Assembly (NCBI RefSeq): GCF_012563545.1 | Contig: NZ_CP050804.1 | Coordinates: 992,001-1,056,000 of the forward strand | DNA: 64,000 nt | Source of the DNA: Arcanobacterium buesumense | GTDB lineage: Bacteria > Actinomycetota > Actinomycetes > Actinomycetales > Actinomycetaceae | Reading direction: 5' to 3' | Shown: piece by piece, positions 58,304-64,000 of the stretch | Layout of the letters: each line of letters begins with the position of its first letter | How positions within the stretch are numbered: position 1 is the stretch's first letter | Notes under the pieces: model-generated | What the model saw: only the letters and a program-made list of their open reading frames with translations | Told to the model about the DNA's origin: nothing | Database searches by the model: none | Translations under genes and position numbers: made by a program

Positions 58304-61300
58304 TCAGCTTTGCTTCTTATGAGTGCGGATCAGCAATACTCCGAGTCCAAGCAGTGATGAAGCCACCATGACCAGCCACAAAGCCTGGACACCAGTACGC
58401 GAGAGTTCCTCAGCTTGTTGCCCCATCATCTGATCCTTAACTACAGGATCTGACGGTGTAGGTTGCTCAGGATCCGGGTTAGGTTCAGGATCTGGACCAG
58501 GCTGCGGCGCAGGATCCGGCTGAGGTTCAGGATCCGGCTGAGGTTCAGGATCCGGGTTAGGCTCTGGATCCGGGCCAGGCTGAGGTTCAGGATCCACTGG
58601 TTTCCCCACAACATGGTAAACGCGTTCACCCGTCGCACTATTACCAGCTGTATCAAAAACTGTGTAAGTGACAATAAACTGACCTGGGCTATCTGTTGAG
58701 GCTCCGGCCTGGAGTTGCGTTGAAATTTGCAGATCAACATCAACGTTATCGGTTGCCGTAACGCCTTGCAGCATCTGTTCCGCGGAAGGTAAAGCGTCAC
58801 CTACAGTCAACGTCATCTCTGCTGGCTCAATGGTGAGAACTGGTGATTCCGTATCTTCCGGGGATTGATCGATGATCGTGTAGGTACGAATCACCGGTAG
58901 CGATTCATTTCCAGCTTGATCATGGACCGTGTATGTCACTTTATATTTGGCTGGCGTTTCCGTAGATATCGCGTCAACCAGTGTAACGACGTCGTTATCA
59001 ATCTTTTCCACCTTCGTCATGATAACGCTTGGGTCAAGAACGCCATCAACGTCGTCGCTGGCAGAAACCCCGTCCAAAAGTGACGGAACATCCGCACCAA
59101 CATTCAAAGTCACATCAGTTGGGTCAACACTCACTACAGGCAGAACAGTATCTTCAATTTCTTCTTGTTTATCAATCAAAACTGCAACTGTCCGAGCCGG
59201 AATCGAAATCTTGCCTTCGTCCTTGTTCCACATCGTCTGTTTAACAACCTCATCGACTCCGTTAGTTTGGATGTCAGATAGCTGATAGTCCAAACCTTTC
59301 AATTCGGCAATTGACTTTTCCTTCGTCTGCGGTGTGGCGTTGAAAACCACAAGGACGTCAGAAACTGCCGGATCAATATCCCCGTTGAAGGCCTTATTTG
59401 CCAGCCCCATTGTTTGCAAGAAGTGGCGCATCACCGGCATTCCGATAGATGTTTGTGCCGGCAACGGATCACTAATGCGCATCATAATCATGCCCGGGTC
59501 AGCCAAAGATCCGGCATCAGGGAATGTCACGCGTTCCTTAATTAGATCCGCTGATCCCAACGTAAACAATGGCGATGAGGAACGTAGCTTCAGCAGTTCT
59601 TGCGCTTGTGCACTCGCCGATTGCATCGCTTCTGGGGTAGGTTTCAATGACGAATCTCGTAACAGTGGCGCCATATTGTTCCACTGCGCTTTATTGTCGC
59701 GTTCTGGTGGCAATCCGATACCAAAGTTGTTGGTTTGCAAACTCCAATCAATCTGGTTGAAGTAATCACCAGAATTATAGGAATTACGATCCAACGACTT
59801 CGAGCGCAAAATATCTGTCCCGCCGTGCCAGAACATTGGCGACTGGCCCAAGGTAACTGTAGCTAGAGACAGCGTATTCATGCGTACTCGATCTGGCATC
59901 GAGGTATCTTGTGGAAGACCAAAGACGTTCACGTCATATAAGGTCTCATTGTCGTGCGCATCAACATAGTTCACTGACTCGTATGGCTGCGAGGCAAAAC
60001 CTGCCGGCTGGCCGCCGTATTCAATATGATCGCCACGCGTCCACTTTCCATCAGAGGTGTAGAACTCGTAGTCGCGCAGGTTACCTGCCAAGCCGAGTCG
60101 AATCAGATCAGTCTTCTGCTTGAGTGTGTCATGGGCAGAATTGTCATTGACATTATGCGAATTTGGTGCAGTTGCAAGCCCGTTACCAAAGCCCTGCTCA
60201 AACTTGTTATCACCATGGCCGTGGACACCGTCACGCAAACGATCGTTAAACGAACCGATTCCGGTACCATCAAGGTTTCCTTGGCGGGCCTGGGTGAAGC
60301 GAGTATCATTGGCAACCGAACCAAAGTTCCAGCCCTCGCCGTATAGGTACATCTTCTTGCCGTCGATGCCGTCCTTTTCAACAGTGAGTTCGTCCAAAGC
60401 GCTACGCACTTTTTCCATCGTGTCACGTGAGTGGAAGCCCATCAGGTCGAAGCGGAAACCATCAACCTTGTAGAGTTTCGCCCAGGAAACAATCGAATCA
60501 ATCATGTGGTCTTCAGCCATCTTGTGTTCGGTTGCAACCTCAGAACAACACGGTGTGGCAAGTGTCTTGCCTTTCATGTCCAGGCGATAGTAGTAGCCAG
60601 GCACGATTCGATCAAATGTCGACTTTTCGTATTGCGCTGAGGAATACGTGTGGTTATAGACCTGATCGAGAATAACTTGGTAGCCTGCCTTGTGTAGTCC
60701 GGCTACCATTTGCCGGTACTCCATTGTGCGCTTACCACCGTATTGATTCTCCGCTGTCGCATAAGATCCTTCTGGTGCTGCGTAATGATACGGATCATAG
60801 CCCCAATTAAAACCATCATTTTCCGCTACAGCCATCACAGCTTCTTGCTGTTGTTGAGAGCCCGGTTCAGCTTGCGGAACCTGAGGATATTGTTGATCTT
60901 CCCGACGCTCAGGAACAGAGCCGATGTCATTAGTTGGCAGTAGATGAATCGTGTTCATCCCGGCATCAGCTAGCTCTTTCAAATGCTTCATACCAGCAGA
61001 GTTTTCTTCACCGAAAGCAGCATAGGTGCCACGCTTGGATTCAGGAACCGTTTGATCAGCGACCGAGAAATCCCGGACATGAAGTTCATAAATTGCGTGC
61101 TTTGCAAAGTTATCGAGCTCCGGTGCCGTGCCTGGCCAGCCTTCGGGTGCAAATTCCTTGTCCGTTAAATCAACAATCACCGAGTGAGTAGAATCAGTGG
61201 CCAGAGCTACCGAGTTTGGATCAGTAACGATGTTGTGTTGTATCGTTTCTGCCTTGTCAGCTTGGTCTTGTTGGCTCATCACCGTAGCGATTTCCGGAAC

Positions 61301-64000
61301 ATAGACTTCGACGTCGTATCGGTAAGGTCGATTCTTCCATTCAGCCTGACCAGTAATCGTCCAGGAACCGTCGTCTTGGCGCTTCATTTGATGTTCGACG
61401 AAGGTGCTTCCAACAACTCCATCGTCACCTGGCTCGTCAAAGAGTTGAAGGGTGACAGATTTCGCGGTTGGCGCCCACAATGACAACGTAGGTTGATCGC
61501 CGTCGAAAGACACTCCTTGACCGCGCTGGGCAGCTTCATCAGCGTATAGCGAGTCCAAGACGCGTGGTATTTGCACGCCTCCTGCATAAAGCGGAATACC
61601 GCGCGGATTGGTATAAACTACCAGCAACTGTCCGGTAAGTACCTGCTCAATATCTGCAATAGATGTAGCTGGATGCAAGGCCGTATAGTCACGCAACTGC
61701 GGATCGTTCTTCTTCAACTGAGCAGATAGCCCCCGCGGATCTTTGATCAGTTCAACATGACCATCGGCGCCTTGGATACCGTTCTCTGTTGTTATTCCAC
61801 CGGTAGCAGACCAGTAAAGTTGCCAGGTGCCGTCGTCACCTAAAGTTGTGGGCCACGCGAAAGTATCGCGGTCCAACCAGTGCGTTTGGTACTCAATATA
61901 CTTCGTAGGATCAACAGAGGTAATCGTTAGCGTGCCCTTATGCGTATCCAACGTAAAACGCGTCATCTTGTTTTCTTGAGCAGTGAAGCTACAGTTGCCA
62001 CCTTGGCATCCAATCTCGCCATTGCCCCACATAAAGTTCTTCGCGGCCTTAACCTCATGGTTACCTGTCGGAATGTCAAGGGTCTCGAAAATGAAGATGC
62101 CGTCATTATCAGGATCGGCCATCAGTGTTGCAGTACAGGCTGGATCCCAATTTCCGCCTTCTACTCCGCCAGTACAGCCTAAGGATTTGTTAAACGTGCC
62201 CGGCAGTGTCCAACTGTCTCGTTGAGCAGTGTTATAGAACTCGTGGGTATCTGGGTTGTAGAAGAACGTCACCTTTTGAGCAGAGCCAAGACTATAATGA
62301 GAGTCTTGTCCGCCTTCTGCTGACGAAACACCGCGTACACCGCCCTTTTCTCCATACGATTCGTCCCATTTACCATTTAACGAGACTTTATAGTCATATT
62401 CACCCGCAGGTAAATTGTATGATGCCGTGTACCAGCCTGATACTGGGTCAAGCTTGAGTTCGGCTTGTGGGCAGTCCTGCTTCCAGATACCAGAACAACC
62501 CATTGCGACATTGTGAGTTCCTGGGATAAAGACCCGGTTAGCAAGCGGGTTGTCTTCTACTGCCCCGATCTCGCTCTGATCTAAATTAACAGAAGCATAC
62601 GAACTAGTAGCTACTTTTTGTCCAGTCGCATCAACACTCACCGCGCGATATTCGACGAGGGTACCTGGCTTGATACCATCAACATCATGGAAGACACGTG
62701 GTTTATCACTCGTTGCGACTCCCAAATTATGCCATTGGTCTTCACCAATCACACGCCATGCGAAAGAAGTTTCCGTCCAGCGGTGAGCAGCCACATTTGC
62801 TTTAACTTCAGCTAGTGCAGATGTCACTGTTGGCTGTCCATCCAGTGCGCGAGGTTTTGCCTGCACTGATTGCAGTTTTTCTGGTGTCAGAGTCATATTT
62901 GAATTATCGGCACCATCGATTGTGGTATTGGCACGATAAACAACTGCGCCAAAGGCGGGAACCGTGATCTCAACTTTATCGGAAGAATCCACCGGGGTTT
63001 GCGTCCCATAAAGAGCTTCGTAGTGAGCGTTGCTAGTCAGTGTTGGGAAAGAAGCCGTCTTGTTTTCGTTGGTGTTATTTACCGCAACTATATGCTCAAT
63101 TTTCTCGGTGCGATCTACCCGAGCAAATGCATATATGCCCGGACCTTGATCTGCGTACAGCTCCACTTGCGCACCACCATTTAATGCAGGATAGTCTCTG
63201 CGAAGCTTGGCAACATTTTTGATTTTTGTGTACACCGGAGCTGATTGATTATAGTGATCGCCCTGCCCTAGCATTGTTCCATCAACAAGTTGTTGATTCT
63301 GGTAGTCCGCCACTTTCGTAGCAAATAACGATTGACGGGCATCTTTATCTGCTCCACTGCCGACAAAACCTTGCTCGTCTCCGTAGTACACAACAGGTTG
63401 TCCGCGAGTAAGGAACATAAGCTCATGTCCAAGAATTTCGCGCTGTAGAACATTATCTTTTCCTTGGAGTAGGAAACCAATACGTCCCATATCGTGATTA
63501 CCAAGGAAGGTTGGCATATCTCCAGCCGCCGAATGAGGTGTGGTGTAGAGATCGTCAGCCGCATATATTCCACTTAACCTTTGTGCGCTTCCGCCTTTGA
63601 GGTAGTCTAATGCCGAATTTTGCCATCCAAAGTCAAGGGTGGCATCCATATCGGTATTACGTGCGTAAGGCGCTAAGTCTTGCGCGTCAAAGTTATAGAC
63701 TTCGCCGAACATGAAGAATTTCTCGTTCGTAGCATTGTCTTTAATGTTCTTCGTCCATTGCTTCCAGAATGGGAAATTGACGTGCTTAGCCGTATCAATA
63801 CGGAATCCATCAACACCAAAGTTAGCCCACGTCGTATATATGTCAGTCATCGCGGAGACAACTTTGGGATTTTCAGTCATGAGGTCATCGAGCGTGTAGA
63901 AGTCTCCAAAAGTGAAGTCTTCTCCACCACTTTCCCATGTCCCGTTTCCACGATTATGGTACAGCGTCACATCACTAAGTTCGTCTGGAACGATATTTCC
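58304..64000 (-). CDS. Cell-surface amylopullulanase (N-terminus outside window)
   Basis: C-terminal 1,898 residues of a giant secreted glucan hydrolase; the reading frame continues past base 64000. In order: end of a GH13 alpha-amylase domain (DGFRIDTAKH, FMFGEVYN, FLGNHDMGR); two X25-type starch-enzyme modules (from about 490); pullulanase N-terminal parts and CBM48 (LSLWAPTAKSVTLQLFDEP, about 830); type I pullulanase catalytic domain with FNWGYDP (about 1070), DQVYNHT, DGFRFDLMG, YGEGWNFG and DAHDNET; two Ig-like repeats (about 1630-1800); a Pro/Asp/Glu repeat; then LSRTG, a membrane helix and RTHKKQS. It would cut both alpha-1,4 and alpha-1,6 bonds in starch or glycogen, like bifidobacterial ApuB. 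LSRTG suggests sortase anchoring. Confidence 0.93.
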   Translation of the reverse strand, partial: GNIVPDELSDVTLYHNRGNGTWESGGEDFTFGDFYTLDDLMTENPKVVSAMTDIYTTWANFGVDGFRIDTAKHVNFPFWKQWTKNIKDNATNEKFFMFGEVYNFDAQDLAPYARNTDMDATLDFGWQNSALDYLKGGSAQRLSGIYAADDLYTTPHSAAGDMPTFLGNHDMGRIGFLLQGKDNVLQREILGHELMFLTRGQPVVYYGDEQGFVGSGADKDARQSLFATKVADYQNQQLVDGTMLGQGDHYNQSAPVYTKIKNVAKLRRDYPALNGGAQVELYADQGPGIYAFARVDRTEKIEHIVAVNNTNENKTASFPTLTSNAHYEALYGTQTPVDSSDKVEITVPAFGAVVYRANTTIDGADNSNMTLTPEKLQSVQAKPRALDGQPTVTSALAEVKANVAAHRWTETSFAWRVIGEDQWHNLGVATSDKPRVFHDVDGIKPGTLVEYRAVSVDATGQKVATSSYASVNLDQSEIGAVEDNPLANRVFIPGTHNVAMGCSGIWKQDCPQAELKLDPVSGWYTASYNLPAGEYDYKVSLNGKWDESYGEKGGVRGVSSAEGGQDSHYSLGSAQKVTFFYNPDTHEFYNTAQRDSWTLPGTFNKSLGCTGGVEGGNWDPACTATLMADPDNDGIFIFETLDIPTGNHEVKAAKNFMWGNGEIGCQGGNCSFTAQENKMTRFTLDTHKGTLTITSVDPTKYIEYQTHWLDRDTFAWPTTLGDDGTWQLYWSATGGITTENGIQGADGHVELIKDPRGLSAQLKKNDPQLRDYTALHPATSIADIEQVLTGQLLVVYTNPRGIPLYAGGVQIPRVLDSLYADEAAQRGQGVSFDGDQPTLSLWAPTAKSVTLQLFDEPGDDGVVGSTFVEHQMKRQDDGSWTITGQAEWKNRPYRYDVEVYVPEIATVMSQQDQADKAETIQHNIVTDPNSVALATDSTHSVIVDLTDKEFAPEGWPGTAPELDNFAKHAIYELHVRDFSVADQTVPESKRGTYAAFGEENSAGMKHLKELADAGMNTIHLLPTNDIGSVPERREDQQYPQVPQAEPGSQQQQEAVMAVAENDGFNWGYDPYHYAAPEGSYATAENQYGGKRTMEYRQMVAGLHKAGYQVILDQVYNHTYSSAQYEKSTFDRIVPGYYYRLDMKGKTLATPCCSEVATEHKMAEDHMIDSIVSWAKLYKVDGFRFDLMGFHSRDTMEKVRSALDELTVEKDGIDGKKMYLYGEGWNFGSVANDTRFTQARQGNLDGTGIGSFNDRLRDGVHGHGDNKFEQGFGNGLATAPNSHNVNDNSAHDTLKQKTDLIRLGLAGNLRDYEFYTSDGKWTRGDHIEYGGQPAGFASQPYESVNYVDAHDNETLYDVNVFGLPQDTSMPDRVRMNTLSLATVTLGQSPMFWHGGTDILRSKSLDRNSYNSGDYFNQIDWSLQTNNFGIGLPPERDNKAQWNNMAPLLRDSSLKPTPEAMQSASAQAQELLKLRSSSPLFTLGSADLIKERVTFPDAGSLADPGMIMMRISDPLPAQTSIGMPVMRHFLQTMGLANKAFNGDIDPAVSDVLVVFNATPQTKEKSIAELKGLDYQLSDIQTNGVDEVVKQTMWNKDEGKISIPARTVAVLIDKQEEIEDTVLPVVSVDPTDVTLNVGADVPSLLDGVSASDDVDGVLDPSVIMTKVEKIDNDVVTLVDAISTETPAKYKVTYTVHDQAGNESLPVIRTYTIIDQSPEDTESPVLTIEPAEMTLTVGDALPSAEQMLQGVTATDNVDVDLQISTQLQAGASTDSPGQFIVTYTVFDTAGNSATGERVYHVVGKPVDPEPQPGPDPEPNPDPEPQPDPEPQPDPAPQPGPDPEPNPDPEQPTPSDPVVKDQMMGQQAEELSRTGVQALWLVMVASSLLGLGVLLIRTHKKQS
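58450..58605 (-). repeat. Pro/Asp/Glu-rich wall-spanning repeat
   Basis: Low-complexity coding repeat in the amylopullulanase, made of units such as DPEPQPGPDPEPNPDP and DPEPQPDPEPQ, seven to eight times. At DNA level GGATCC-containing units recur every 12-24 bases. Such Pro-rich stretches commonly span the peptidoglycan before a sorting signal. Confidence 0.9.

Noticed and set aside
58441-58800. Alternative frames over the Pro/Asp/Glu repeat of the amylopullulanase
   Set aside because: Shadow frames of a low-complexity coding repeat; rich in Arg/Ile/Leu without start signals.

Overview
The window comes from a bacterium of the phylum Actinomycetota (Actinobacteria), most like the family Actinomycetaceae (Arcanobacterium/Gleimia-like). 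I infer this from gene content and order: a sufR-B-D-Rieske-C-S operon, the tlyA-nadK-recN-steA-mctB-murJ block known from Mycobacterium and Corynebacterium, a DUF3097 gene, an actinobacterial hrcA-dnaJ-rsmE-phoH-ybeY-CNNM-era-recO-uppS operon and the sequences of the 16S and 23S genes. Base composition looks moderate, with GC in the mid-to-upper 40s percent by eye. The exact genus is not established. Nearly all genes lie on the minus strand, so most operons read from right to left.

Layout. 1-5.6 kb: Fe-S cluster assembly operon (sufS is cut by the window edge) with its SufR-type regulator. 5.6-17.1 kb: a long minus-strand operon of a TPR protein with an arginine/aspartate-rich repeat, HAD phosphatase, a 57-aa protein, TlyA, NadK, RecN, SteA, MctB/SteB, an MraY-like protein, MurJ and a NUDIX hydrolase. 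17.3-22.9 kb: a complete rRNA operon (16S-23S-5S, minus strand, no spacer tRNA) with two good upstream promoters and a terminator. 23.0-26.2 kb: a small accessory region with a TMEM175-type channel, two neighbouring genes each broken by one missing base in a homopolymer, and a gene that looks like the other half of one of them on the opposite strand. 26.2-36.1 kb: tyrS, a YkvI-type transporter, a nitroreductase/argR/argD-like operon, an SDR enzyme, and pheST. 36.8-43.2 kb: an oligopeptide-type ABC importer operon ending in a DapA-family aldolase. 43.4-47.2 kb: a TrmH methyltransferase, infC-rpmI-rplT and two small genes of unclear role. 47.3-56.5 kb: a VIT1-type metal transporter, then the uppS-to-hrcA operon headed by a CIRCE element. 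56.5-64 kb: DUF3097, an anchored unknown protein and the C-terminal 1,898 residues of a giant cell-surface amylopullulanase.

The most interesting signals are: (1) an ArgD-family protein, encoded with ArgR, in which the lysine that binds PLP is replaced by arginine and other active-site motifs are lost; (2) the broken and apparently split membrane-protein region at 23.7-26.1 kb; (3) infC, whose ribosome-binding site points to a non-canonical AUC start; (4) the nine-copy protein repeat at 16.5-17.0 kb; (5) paired operator-like repeats upstream of the ABC importer. No CRISPR array, prophage, insertion sequence or tRNA gene was recognised. All functional assignments are from reading the sequence and memory of the families; no database search was run.
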